Origin: Eopsaltria australis
Taxonomy: Eukaryota; Chordata; Aves; Passeriformes; Petroicidae
Length of the DNA stretch: 64,000 nt
Assembly: GCA_034509425.1 (NCBI GenBank)
Contig: JAVTVJ010000072.1
Span: 5,546,501-5,610,500 of the forward strand
Reading direction: 5' to 3'
The notes beneath the pieces are model-generated. The model was given only the letters and a program-made list of their open reading frames with translations. It was not told where the DNA came from and did not search any database. Below are positions 13,660 to 25,905 of this stretch, piece by piece. The position numbers and the translations under genes are program-made. Each line of letters opens with the position of its first letter. The stretch's first letter is position 1.

Positions 13660-14020
13660 CTGCTTTATACAATAATACTCCACATTATGACCCAACACCT
13701 TGTACCTCCATAGCTCCATTTACAGGCTTTCATGCTTTGTATGGCTTTAGACCCACATGGTTATGGTTCACCGCTGAAGGTGCTGTCCCAGCATCTTGCA
13801 CACAAAGGAGACAAGCAACACAGTGTGGGGGCAGAGTGGGTTGAGATGGCTGCCAACTAAGCCCAGATTGTGTATCTGGGGCTCAGCCATGGGAAAGGAG
13901 ACTCTCCTTTGGGAATTTGGATTCCCCAAGCCCTTTTGGAACTTGCCTGAGTCTCTGGTCCAGAGAAGCAGCCCTGCCTGCTTCCTGCTTCCCTGCCTGA
14001 CAACCATGGCTACCTAAGTC
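13660..14020. other. GC-richer patch with clustered inverted repeats
   Basis: This patch is clearly more GC-rich than its surroundings and has open frames of 73-90 codons on both strands, none with a recognisable domain. Between 13862 and 13966 it carries four perfect inverted repeats: CCCAGAT/ATCTGGG, AAAGGAGA/TCTCCTTT, GGGAAT/ATTCCC and TCTCTGG/CCAGAGA. Just after them is a CCTGC-rich stretch (13972-13999). It could be an old transposon fragment, a structured transcript or chance. I do not recognise the family. Confidence 0.55.
13862..13966. repeat. Four tandemly arranged perfect inverted repeats
   Basis: The arms are 13862-13868 with 13874-13880 (7 bp, loop 5), 13894-13901 with 13903-13910 (8 bp, centre 1), 13911-13916 with 13921-13926 (6 bp, loop 4) and 13952-13958 with 13960-13966 (7 bp, centre 1). 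All are exact matches. Confidence 0.9.
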
Positions 14021-14555
14021 TTTCTGTGCCCTGATATCAATTTCAGATCAATATTACTGATTTTACTGGACTTAATTTTGTCCTGACCCAAATGATTTTA
14101 ATGCTGGTTTGTATTCATTATTTTGCTGTCATTCTGTACTCTGAATCTAGAACTTGCCAGGCCTGCCTTAATTCCCTTACAGGGAGAAACTAAAAATATT
14201 TTGTACACCTAACAATAGCAGCAACATATTCTATGACAATGAATGACTTTAATTTTTCTTAAAGGAAATTTATAATGATTAATATAATTTCTTTTTTACT
14301 TTGTCAATTTTTGTTACAGATTGACTATTTTTAAAAAAGATCATCAAATCATATATTTTTACTTAGGTGATCATAAAATTAATATTTGTTTCACTAAAAT
14401 ATTTGAGGAGCAACTTGCAAATATTGTTTGTGTTTTTTTTGTTAGGTTCATTTACAGTTTCTGTTCAAGCAACATTTGAGATTCAGTTCAGACTGGAATC
14501 CCACTAACATGATATTGGATTTTTCAGTTTGTTGTGCTGGTTTAGTTTCCAGGAG

Positions 14556-14570
14556 AAAAAAAAAAAAAAA
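14556..14570. repeat. A(15) tract
   Basis: Fifteen consecutive A. No retrocopy body or target duplication is visible around it. Confidence 0.9.
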
Positions 14571-15063
14571 GCTGTATTCAGTAGGAACTAAAGCATAAGT
14601 AATGGAAGCAAAAGGCCACAAATCTCTTCTGTGGTAAAAAAACAAACAGGTTGCTTGGCTACCAGATTCTTTTCTGGCTTTGAAAAGTAGTCTTCTGATT
14701 CACATTAGATCTGTTTTGGGGTTAAGTCCTCAGTCAATATAAATGTCATAGCTCTACTACAGCCTTACATAATATTAGAACTAAAAATAAAATTAGAAAT
14801 CTACTCACTGAGGATTTTCTTTCACTCTTCTTCTTCCCTTAGTGAATCCTTGTAAGGATATTTTTTATTAACGGAGCTAGAGTTCTTTGTAATTTATGGT
14901 TGAAATACTCCTGTCATAAAGTAAATATACTCTTTTGTGCAAAAAGGTATTTTATTTCTAATGAGAGTAAAAAATAAGAAAAACAGTACAAAGAAAACAC
15001 TGACAACCTGGACCAAGCCTGACAGAAAGCCACCATAAGATCAGGAATTTTAGCACAGAACAT

Positions 15064-15469
15064 GAGAAGAGAGGCTGAGGGAACTGAATTTGTTTAGTCT
15101 TGAGGAAAGAAGACCAAAATATTGCTTTCTAAGACATAAACAGGGTAGAGAAGATAGAGCCTGATATTTCTAGGGTCCATTGTGGTAGGATAGGAGGTAA
15201 CAGACACAAGTTGAAATTTGTCAAACTTCAATTAATAGTAGCAATTATTTTTTTTCTTACATGAATATGTTCAAAAGCTGGAAAACATTGCCTAAAGAGG
15301 TTGAGGAACCTTTCACCTTGGGTAGAAACTCAATCTTTGGAGAAAGAAATCAAAATTTATTAGAATGTCCTGAGCAAGCTGCTCTGAATTAGTGGTGACT
15401 TGAGAAAGGGTTGGATGAGAGATCATCCAGAGTTTCTTTCCAGAATCCCTTGCCAGTAAAATGATTTAT
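15064..15469 (+). mobile_element. CR1 LINE 3' end, old diverged copy
   Basis: The copy starts with GAGAAGAGAGGCTGAGGGAA, the CR1 segment about 400 bp from the 3' end. In the expected order follow the AGGAGGTAACAGACACAAG block, the CTGGAAAACATTGCCTAAAG block (CR1: GGAACAGGTTGCCCAGAG), GGTTGGATGAGAGATCATC and a decayed terminus near CAGTAAAATGATTTA. Order and spacing match CR1 while many bases differ, so this is one of the older copies here. It is 5'-truncated and carries no coding remnant. Confidence 0.88.
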
Positions 15470-18400
15470 CCCCATTCTAAAAAGGGACTTTTCAGTGACC
15501 AGTGCAAGATTTTCTTACCTACTACCATTTTTACTACCAAGAGAAGTATTACAAAACTATTATTTGTTTGGACAACAAATTCTATATCTTTATCTATATT
15601 TCCCTTCCAATAATTTGTTTTACATGTTATATTAAAATAAAATTTTATCTCTGGACATTTGTTTATAGACTGACTTCTCCTAGAATTTCCATGATCTTAA
15701 CTGTTAAACCTTCTTACAAGAACTTAGCCCAAAGTATAATTGTCATATAAATTTGCAAAGTACTTGTATACTTAACACTTTGGTTGACTAAACTGAGGTG
15801 TATCTGGAATCCAACTTTGAAGTCTATGTTTCATTGAAATCACTTTTACTCAAAACTGATGTGCTGCCTTTTTTTGCTTGTTTATTTGTTTTGTTTAATA
15901 TCAAGCCCAGCAAACTGGTAGTGCTAAATTAAGTTCAGCTGCAGCTCTACTTTTTGCAGAAGTATGTGTTAGGTAGTGATAATGATGTACATAAAGGCCT
16001 TTTTTAACAACTAATTTGTTAATCTCCATATTTTCTCATAAAATAAAGAAGCGGTTTGTGTCTTTAACTTTACAAAGCATTTATCTCCTCCTGTGAACCA
16101 GAAGCATTCAACAGAAATCCACAGCTTTTCAAAATTACTCTCTTTTCTACCCAGTAACAGGAAGTCTCTCCCAGATGGAGAACTGCTGCTTGTTCCCTTG
16201 CAAGTTCAATGGAAAACTAATACAGAATATGTCAGATTTTTCATATTCTTTGTCTCCTCAGATTAAAACAACTTTTTGTTTTCTCATTCCTTATTTAAAA
16301 GTAGAGCTTGGCTAACTTATGACCATGAATTTCCATAAATACAGACAAATACCATGGAAAGTGGGTTTCCTTAATGAGGATTGTTAATTTTACTGTGAAT
16401 TCAGCAATGTTTTTTTGCACTAGTCGTACACAGGGTAATCAGGCAAATCCAATAAATATCATTGGATGCAGAAAGATTTTGAAATTGCTGTCCAGCTGTA
16501 GATGCATCCCTTCCCTAGATCTGCTCTGTATTTGTTATTAAAGGTTAAGCAGGTGTAATATTTGAAGCTAGGTATCTTACAGTTCTGTCTGCCTGTTTCC
16601 AATACTTTTCACTTTGAAGTCTAAGGCTTGTCAAAGATTTCTCACTATTTGGCCTTTCTATTCAATTACCTCCCTTACTACCTCTTCTTAATAAAAGTGT
16701 CTGCACCAACTTTTAAAACTAGTTGGGATTTTTTCTAAATGCTGGTATCTCAGAGGAAAGTAAATTTGATTTTTACTCTTGTTGAATGCCATATTTCTGA
16801 AATATGACATTCTCTTCCTGTTTAATTTTTTAAGTCTGCTCTTTTGCATAGATTTTTCTTCCAATCAGTTCTGTTGTCTTCTTTCCTGTCACTTGAAATG
16901 CTCCTGCTTATTTTCCATAGTTTATTAAATGTCCTTCTTACTCTTCTTTGGAACTTTCCAAGTTCAATTTTTCAGTTCTACTTTCTGGTTTTTCTATAAA
17001 GGTTACTTTCAACACTAGTTGCTTTGATTTAAGTAGTTAGAAGGGACAGAGAGTAGAATTAATTCTTTAGCAGACAAATGTATTTTTTTTAGAGTTTACT
17101 GTATTTCATGTACTATGTAGTGGATGTATCCTGACATTTATGGTAACAACAGCACTATTTTGGAGAAGGAGTTTGCAGTCTGTTTTCACTTGGGCCTAGT
17201 TAAAAAAAAAAGCACATTGCAGATGCTGCCAGCAAAGTGAAACAGTGAAAAAACCTATTTTTTTGCTTGCAAGAAAAACATCAGTATGAGCAGGTAAATG
17301 TCAATATGGACAGTCAAATGTGCATATGCACCCTCACTTCTAAATTAATTACATAATATTGTGATTCTGTCTAAAAATAGGGTTTCTAATAATATTGTGA
17401 TACTGTCTACCTTCTCTGAAAATATTAGGAAAAAAACCATTTTGAGTCTTTAATTTCCAATTAAAAAACCAAAACAACAATAAAACCCCCAATAAATTGA
17501 CCAGAATAGGCTAGCAGAACTACTGTATATATCTTCATTTTTCATAATCAATCTTCCCATCTTTGTAAAATGTCATGAAAACTTTTCTGTCATTTTCTGA
17601 AAGCAACCATTTTTGGACATAAGATCAGAGTCGATCCTGGAGTTGCCTACACAACTTCTGGAATGGGGTTCAAGCAGTGTAACTCTGGGGATTACTGCAG
17701 TGGCATTACTACAATCTTTTAAGGTCCATGTGTATTTTGCCACAAGAAGGTCGTCAGGAGTTTATACAGGAATATGTTTCGTTCAGAATTACAACTAAAA
17801 TTCCTGTCTTAAGGCATTTATTAGCTATCATAGCAGTGAGGCTGCATTCACTGCTCCAAAACAATCTCCACATTATTTTTGGCTGAGTCGTCAGTGGGGA
17901 GGAAGGGGGATGACTGATAGGATAAGGATTGGGTTTTAAGGCTGTAAATTTTGGGTAAATTTGACTTCCATGTGATTTTTAAGTCATCTTTGATAGTTTC
18001 TATGGCACTTTTCTCCTTCTCATGCTTTTCCTGTGCAGAGTGATTCTTTTACAGTAGGAATAGGGCAGTTATGCAAAGAAAATGCAGATTTCCATTGTGA
18101 GAGATAGAATCATGATATTAGCTAGGCACATTCCAGTTGTTCCTTACAATCTTTCAAAAGATTTTATTTACCTTCAGTTATAAATGTCCCTATCCTGTTA
18201 AAAAAAAAGAACAATAACTCTTCTCATTACCTCAATTTCACTGTGGAAATATTCAGAGTGTCTACTATTGCCTTCTTTCTCAGCATCTTTTACTAATCAC
18301 TTAACCCTCCATTACATAGGTCTTTTTACATATTATTGCTTATTAATACAATAATACAACATACAGAGGAAATATTACAAATGCATATCTCTATCTCTGA

Positions 18401-19913
18401 GAGAAAGGTGTAGGATCAAGGAGAAATGATAATCAAAAATTAATACCTGGACTTTAAGTTTCCATTTTGTTTGTGTGAAATCACTTTTGATGCTAAGTGA
18501 CAGCCTTCCAAAATCTAGTGGTCATGAGTCTGAGTTAACTAAATGGTAGGAGAGGATGGAAAGAGAGACAGTTTCTTCAGGGTTAAGATTGTGGTCAGGC
18601 AGAAAACAAAAAAAGCAGTCCATTCCTTTTTCTTTTCCTTTATTTCTGGATACTTAAACCACTAACATGCAAGAAGAGAAGTGAGGCAATACAAGAGATC
18701 AGTCAAAACAGTTCAGAAGTGTGTCTGCCTTTTTAAGAAAGACCAGGACAGATCCTACACTGTATTCTATAATGTCCTTACTACTATTGCTACTCTTGGG
18801 ATTGATATGGGACTTGTACCCAAAACTGCATGAACTGATGCGAGTTTGAGATGTTGGAAGGATGTCATCGCTTCTGATTTCTAGGGACTCTCTTATGCTT
18901 AGCCAATGTTTTTTCTACTGAAAATAGCATTACAGAGAAGAGAACTGGCTTTGAGACACAATATAACTCTTTAGTCACCGGGAGAAAAGAGACATAAGAA
19001 CAAACAAGGTCAACCCTGTAATATGCAAAGACTTTAAATATCAGGTAAAAACCATAGAAGCTTGCAGGGTTTGTCAGTGACAGCATGGAATTTGGTTGAA
19101 CTACTTTGGTGAGGAAGTTGAAGTTCATACACGCAAACATACTTTGATAAATATCTAAGATACTGCAGAAACTCTGTGGCCTATATGCACTTTTTTAAAA
19201 TAGAGGCAATGTTTCATTTGGGAAAGAATTATGGCTCCTAAAAAGAAATTAATCACTGACAAGCAGTTCTGATATAAATATAAGGACCTTTGATTTACCA
19301 ATTTTGTTATTGGAAGATTAGGTTTTTTTCATAGTAAATTTAATTTTTAAACATGTTATGACATATTATTTCCACACTGAGATACTGATCTTTTCAGGAA
19401 AGATCTTTGAAAAATAAATTGTGGAAATAAAGCTTTTATTTTTAATTCCTTTATTTTCCCCACACATCAGGCTCTACCTACCTGAATATGTTGCTCCACA
19501 ATTGTATCATATTTGCAATTCACAGTGACAAAATGTAAGTAGATGTAACTGCAGACAACTAACTTGGAGCTAATGCACAAAATATTCTTATTTTATCACA
19601 GGTTTCTGTGATCCACTTGCTCTCCTGGCATCCTGCCATAGAACCCTTGAACATGACTGAAGAAAAGATTCTTCACAGAAACAGAGATTTTGCTTGAAGT
19701 TCGGCAGTTCTGGAAATGCAACCTCTCTCTGGGTACATTTACAAAGGGGTTACTTTTTTCTTTTAAAATGCAACTTTGTAATTCAGCTGATGTTTGTTAT
19801 CAGAAGACCATCTTTTTTAGGCAGTTATGAAACAGGGATTTGTCTTGAGAGCGAGATGTTGACCTTACAAAAGCCAAACTGTGACTAAGTGTTAGAAAGA
19901 TGAGCAGTAAGGG
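15470..19913. other. Non-coding AT-rich DNA
   Basis: There is no recognisable gene or transposon. It contains a 21-bp direct repeat with a 36-bp offset (17353-17373 and 17389-17409, one mismatch) and A/C-rich low-complexity DNA at 17461-17495. The open frames here are short and without domains. Confidence 0.65.
17353..17409. repeat. Short direct repeat, 21 bp at 36-bp offset
   Basis: ATAATATTGTGATTCTGTCT is repeated 36 bp downstream with a single T-to-A change. This is probably a local duplication. Confidence 0.8.
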
Positions 19914-20534
19914 CTAACTTCCTGCCAGGGCTGCACTTGACCGCTTTGAAATCTTCAAAGGGAAGCCTGCAAGCCTGCAACACCCCTCCATTCTTGCACC
20001 CTGCTTTTGTGTATTTGTGTTTAGTGGGCATGCTGAGGCAACAGTGTCCCAGGTGTATCTCGAGAGGAGTCTAATACATCCTGATGGAGACAGAGGGCTC
20101 TGGCAAATCCACTGAAGAGCAAACATTAGTAATAACACACTCACTTGATGGAGACATAGGATATTCTGTGTGTGTGCCTTATTTTCTAAAAGCAGACTGC
20201 ATCCTTGGGTGCCTGAAAACGACTCACCATGTAACTGTATTCTGTTCAGTCCAAGTCTAAAATGATCCACAGCTGAGCTCTGTGAAATTAGAATCATGCA
20301 CCACAGTTTTAAGAGAAAAATATGGTAGTGCCAATGGGAAAAGTTAAGCAGGGATACAGAACGTTTGGGTAAACTGGCAAAGGTGGCAAGGAGGGGAGTT
20401 AATGCACTTAATGCTCTGGTGAGGATAAGTGATTTCAATCTTGAACCACTTTGCATGGTTATGGACAAGATGGGAGGTCCCCTCCTTCTCCATGGTTCAA
20501 ATGGTGGGAAAGTACATGTCTCTTTAGAGGCCAA
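19914..20534 (-). other. Unassigned 206-codon open frame, probably not a gene
   Basis: This is the longest open frame in the window. It runs from ATG to stop on the minus strand, in a patch richer in GC than its flanks. The predicted product has no signal peptide, clear membrane span or domain I recognise. It is rich in Ser and Leu, as expected from random translation of such DNA. A 70-codon frame overlaps it on the plus strand. There is no visible CpG-island promoter, AATAAA in a suitable place or frame-preserving repeat. A single-exon lineage-specific gene or lncRNA cannot be excluded, but chance is the simpler reading. Confidence 0.15.
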
Positions 20535-23500
20535 TGTTCAGGCAGACATCACAATCTGGCTCTGGAGTTCTAATTAAATAACAAATAGGGCTAAATTCAG
20601 CTCAGCACATGGCTACACTACCTGTTTGTTTAGTCTTCTTTTGTTTCAGCCCAAAGCATAAAAACTGACCTACAATTCAGCATCATGCTTTAGTCCTTAT
20701 TATTTCTACATATTTACTGTAAAAGTAATTATAATATAAAACTTCCTTTGTTATCCACATCATATTTATTCTGTTGTTCCAAGCTGTTCCAGATGTGCCC
20801 CAGTGTAAATATGGGTAGAACATGACCTTTGAATTGTAATAAACCACATCACCAAAGCGTGGCAAGACTCAGCAATAGAACTAATAGATATGATCATACT
20901 TTCAGTGTGAACTTTTTTAAGCTTGAATTTAAACTACAGGCTTCAGGGGAGAAAACAGGGGTCCAGTAGCTTAGTTTTTATCCTTTGAAATTGAAATATA
21001 ATTTATAGAAACATACTCAGCTGGACTGAAGGCTATGCAGGGGGTAAAATAAGCTGAGCTTTTAAACAGCTCAGCTGCATGAATACCAAAGACTGCTGCA
21101 TTTTCCTTTCTGTACAGTTACTTGTCTCAAAAATAGATCGGGAATCTAACTTTACAAATTAGAATTTCCTTTTATTTGAGAACATACAGAGATGGCAATA
21201 CTTCCCTCACATTTTTAGGACTGATTTTTTCATGCAGCTAATGGAATTTTGGCTGTTTTGTAATATTTTGACTACCTTACTTGCTTTTTCTTTGACATAC
21301 CTAATTTTTTCAAATAATTTGTAGAAGGACAGTTGCTAAGATGCCTGATGTATTTTGAAACTAGTACTAATATGCAAGGGTGGTAAAAAAGGGTAGTTTA
21401 TAAGAATTATGTTACCCTATTTCTTTGGATAAGTCTTACTGATCAGGTTATTGTGAAGCATAAATTTTTTGTCAGTGCCTGAGGCTTCTTTCCAGGATTT
21501 CTCTACATGAGAATAGTTCAACTAAAAGATGGCTTTATGTTTCCTTAGAGCAACCATGATAGATGCAACTGTTAAAAAGAAAACTGAATTTAAGAGCCAA
21601 TGCCTCAATATATTCAGTTGTAGAAATGGGTAGCTAGTTTTTCTTCAAGTGCTTCTTCAAATGAACACTCATATTGAGGTTATATGAGCTTGTAGACTTT
21701 TTATTTGTCTTTGCAATGCATAGTTGGGCCCTTCACAGCCATAATGTGCTCTGTAATTCCTCACTGCTGTTCTAGAATCAAGACAGTCTCTAATTGATGA
21801 GCTCTGCTTCTATAAAATTCCTCACAGTGAATATTTTGTTTCCTAAACATGTTTTGCATGAATGTTCTTAAATTTTTTTTTAAGTTACTTAATTTGATTC
21901 ACATAGGTTAAACAAAATCCTGTCTGATGCTTCTTGGAAACATTAACTTTGCATGTGACCTAGAATTTTCCCTGAAGATCCAAGCTTGCTACTTGTGCAT
22001 TGTTTCAAACCAAACTGGAAAATCCCAGGCAATAGCTAAAAACTACCTCCCTGCAGAAAGCTCACACAAAACCCAGAGAAACCCACACCAAACAAACTTG
22101 TCTTCATTTTACCCAGACAGAATTGCCCAGCAGTTAAAGAGATGTTGTCCATAGCAGATCAGGTGAAGGGTAGTTGGTCATACCACTGAAAAGAACACTG
22201 TGGGGGCTTGGGAGATGGGGCAGGTTCTTGTCATTGGCCAGAGATGTGGCATTTGGATTTATCTTTTCCCTTCTCTTTGCCATGATTTTTTCTTTGACCT
22301 TTGCCCAGAGTGTCTGGTTAGGCTATACCTGTTTCGTATTCCAACATTCAGCTCTTCTCCTAGGCAAAAAGGACCCTTGTCTCACTTAGGTCCCCAGGAG
22401 ATAAATCCTGCACTTCTTGTTCTTGCAGCATCTCCATCTACCCTTACAAAACAAAACAAAGACAAAAATTATTAAAGAATATTTTTCCCTTTTTTATCTG
22501 CAAATTATCAGGTAGTTACACATTTCTTAATCAGGCTCAGGTGTCTTGAAACAGAGCCACACAGAGCCACTGTTCATGCAAAATAATGTACCTATCTTGG
22601 TTCTGTCTTGTTGATTTTTATTTAAACATCAGTGAATCACTTAATCTTGATTTCCTAAGAAATTGAAAACTACAAAATTTTGTTCTGCTTTCAATATGCT
22701 CCAGTGGTGTTTCTTTTACTTTTTTAGGAAAGACAGAATGGTGAAAGAGGAATTACATTCCCATAAATTGCTATTGAAGTATAATATATAAATTATTATA
22801 CTTTCTGATAGCTGCTGACATGTTTTCTGTTCAGAAAAGGTGACTGGGCAATAAGCTGGAAGAGTACTTTCTTGTCATTTCTTGATTTCACTGGAACAAA
22901 GTGGAATTCCTTAAAATTTCCATAACATGCAAACTTTGCCTTTATTTGAGCATTGTTATCAGAGTCAATGACAGTGCAGTTCTCCAGCAGTTTGCATCAG
23001 CTTTCCAAGCAACGTTGGTCTCAGATGAGGAAATGCAATGTTCAAGGATATATTGAGATCAATGATAAGATATATGAAATTCTAAGGTTTTCCTGGAAGA
23101 GAAGTAGCAATATAAACATTTGTAAGCATGACAGCTTTGATTGCACTTAAGACTTAAGGGAATATATTGTAGCTTTTTACATTATTTATTTGCTGAAAAA
23201 TACTTTCTTTAATAAACTCCCAGGACAATAACAGAAGCAAAACAGGACTAATAAAAATGAGGGAGAGGATTAAGTAACTCAGTGACTTTGTTAATTTAAA
23301 GATGCACTGTAATCACAAGGGGAGATACGGTGCTGGCTTGTTTTATACAGCTGGCTATTCATGCTGTTACAGTTTTCTGTGAAGAATGCTGTTTCCTCCT
23401 TCTTGTGACAAAAGCATTAAGTATGAAGCAAAAATTGTGTTCTTTTCACAGTCTGGGCAGAAAAATTAGTGGATTGTAGTTTTTTACCTTAACCCATTAA

Positions 23501-23650
23501 AATTAGTGAGCAAAAGCTCTTTTACAGGTATTGACTGCTGAGTGTCACAGGTTGACTGAAATGTTACTCCTTTACCTGTTCCCCTTACCATGTGTGATGA
23601 AGCTTTCCCATTAGTTTTCTTGTTAATTCATTCTTACATTTGCAACTGTA
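20535..23650. other. Non-coding DNA
   Basis: No gene was found. A GC-richer part at 22040-22460 has overlapping frames of 71-91 codons without domains. There is a small ACAGAGCCAC tandem duplication at about 22552-22571. Nothing else is recognised. Confidence 0.65.
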
Positions 23651-23663
23651 GATATCTATCTGT

Positions 23664-23710
<47 letters not shown>

Positions 23711-23726
23711 ATCTATCTAATCTATC
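23651..23726. repeat. (TATC)n microsatellite
   Basis: A tetranucleotide tract with a perfect core of ten TATC units (23671-23710) is bordered by interrupted units on both sides. It is likely to be length-polymorphic. Confidence 0.97.
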
Positions 23727-23889
23727 ATTTAGTGCTTCCAAATATGTTTGTGCATAGCTGTGAAAAATTTGGTTATTTTTAGTTCTTAGCATTCATTCAC
23801 ATTAGGAAAAGGTCTGTTAATGCACTTTGCATGATTCATTTTTCATTTGTTATCTTTATCAGGTGCCAGATTTCGATCTGACAGTATAA

Positions 23890-23890
<1 letters not shown>

Positions 23891-23927
<37 letters not shown>
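23891..23927. repeat. (TTA)n microsatellite
   Basis: Twelve perfect TTA units. On the minus strand the tract produces a run of AAT (Asn) codons, which explains the open frame across it. That frame is not a gene. Confidence 0.97.
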
Positions 23928-23928
<1 letters not shown>

Positions 23929-25740
23929 GCTGTAGACATAGGGGATTTTTATACTTATGCTGGTACTGGAATATGTTAGAGATTTGATATTTATATAATA
24001 TGCAAGAAACATTTCCAAACTGCTCTAAGAGCAGGTATAACTCTATGGGACTTTGTTTTCTCCTAGAAAAGCTCGTCTCTCTGTTAATTAACATTTTGGA
24101 CTGAAAAACATCCAGCATGAATTTCACAAAGTAATCTCTGATTGGACTTCCTACAATAGAAAGAACTGCTTTTTCCTAAGGACTGTGTAGTATTTTCGTA
24201 CACACAAATATGCAGCCTGCCCATAACCTAGCAAAATTCAATTACTCAGAGAGGTGTAAACCACATTTTATGAAAGCAATAAGACATGACTCTTGATGAT
24301 TTCTGTGGAAGACTGCTACACAATTTAGAAGTGTTTGCAGCTCCACACTGAAGGCCAAGTGAATTCAACCAGCTGAGAAGCATAGTAATCTCCCAGAAGC
24401 ATATTACCTAGAATATATCTTTGCTATTCATTTAAAATTGTTTGCAAAAGCAATGGATTGGAGTGATCAGAATAGCAATAAATTTAGTAAAATCAATAAT
24501 GTAATTCTGGTGATTTTTACATGGAATATTGATGCAGGCATTGCATTACTCTCAACTCACTTGAGAAATGTCTATTACAGTTAGAAATTCCACCAGTGTT
24601 TATTGTCTGTGTGATCTGTCATCTGAAATCTCTCTCCAGTCATGAAAGTATGAAGTATTCTAAAATATCTTGTCTTTCAAATTAAAAAACAAACAAACAA
24701 CAAAACTACCTCGAAAAATAACGGGTAAGATTAAACTTAAAAAAAATTAAAAGCTGATTATTGTCTGCCTTCCCTTATGAAGGTCAAACCTTTATAAAAT
24801 AATTCTAAAATGTGTAGAAATTATTCTATTTTTACTTTATCTGTGAGTGAAAAAATCTTCCTCTAATAAAAATCTTTTGTGCTGCTCTGCTGCATTGATG
24901 ACAGGAAGAGCAGCATTGAAGCAGAAACTTTATTAGTGATATCTAGTGTCTAGGAAAAAAAAAAGGGTGGTTTCATTTTCATTCAGGTAAGCAGTGCTGG
25001 ACCTTTCAACTCAGAATTATGGGATCAGTCATGATTTACCTTTGTAAGAAGCTTTACAAATGAAAGCAGAATTTCCAGCAGGCCAATCAATCCAGCCTTT
25101 CCTATTCCTCAAAGAGCTTTATCCCTCACATGAACATTTATATATATATGCACACTGTGTGGCAAATCCAGGAAGAAGAATTTCTCTTATTAACATTGAA
25201 ATGGGATAGAGATTGGCGCTAAAAATATATCTGTGACCATTTTGGATACAGAATACTTCTGTAATAATTGGCCTAAAATTATTCATTCTAATAATGAAGA
25301 TGTATCAGTTATAATCATTAAAAACCCTGAAGTATAGACATAATTGCACCCCCCAAAAAAACCCCAACACTTGAGTGTCATTAGATAATATAGATGTATT
25401 AGTCGGTCTGTAATTTTAGTTCTTCTTGCTTTGTAAGGAACTCCATGTTAGCTGCAGCTGTCTGGGTATAGCATGGTTGCTTCTCTCTGGCTGTGATCTG
25501 TTCATTGCTGGAACAAAGTGAAGTTACTGCAAAGTATAACAAAAGACCCCCATGCTGAGTTATTTAGCAGCTAACCTTCAAAATGTGATGCACAAAGTAT
25601 ATTCTACTATACAGATGGCCACTGTGTCCGAACATATAATGCAATTCTATTTTTATTGAAGGAACAGTTTTATTTTCCACTAGATTGTTGAATAGACACC
25701 AGGAAAAAATGGAGCTGCAATGAACTACAGGGAATGATTA
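23928..25740. other. Non-coding AT-rich DNA
   Basis: No gene or identifiable repeat, apart from low-complexity A/C stretches (about 24686-24705), a short A run at 24955-24964 and a short TA repeat near 25140. Confidence 0.65.
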
Positions 25741-25905
25741 CAGCATCCTGGGCTGCATGAGGAGGAGAATTGTCAACAATTTGAGGGAGTGGAACCTTTC
25801 CCTCTGCTCAGCCCTGGGTCTGATACTTGGGCATTCAGTACAAAACTATTTGGTCTGACTGGTGCAACTCTGATACAGGGCCACACGAATGATTCAGGGA
25901 CTCAG
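25741..25905 (+). mobile_element. CR1 LINE internal 3'-UTR-proximal fragment
   Basis: CATCCTGGGCTGCATGAGGA opens the copy. It is followed by a CTCTGCTCAGCCCTGGGTCTG segment (CR1: CTCTACTCAGCCCTGGTGAG), ATTCAGTACAAAACTATTTG and GGGCCACACGAATGATTCAG. These are the conserved CR1 blocks that encode and follow the end of the reverse transcriptase ORF. The copy stops before the 3' terminal octamers, so both ends are missing, which is unusual for CR1 and suggests later deletion or rearrangement. It has no intact coding capacity. Confidence 0.85.

Noticed and set aside
14531..14552. GTTGTGCTGGTTTAG as the start of another avian LTR
   Set aside because: Only about ten bases fit, and the following sequence does not match the LTR family.
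23836..24018. Open frame with an Asn run
   Set aside because: The run comes directly from the (TTA)12 microsatellite read on the minus strand.
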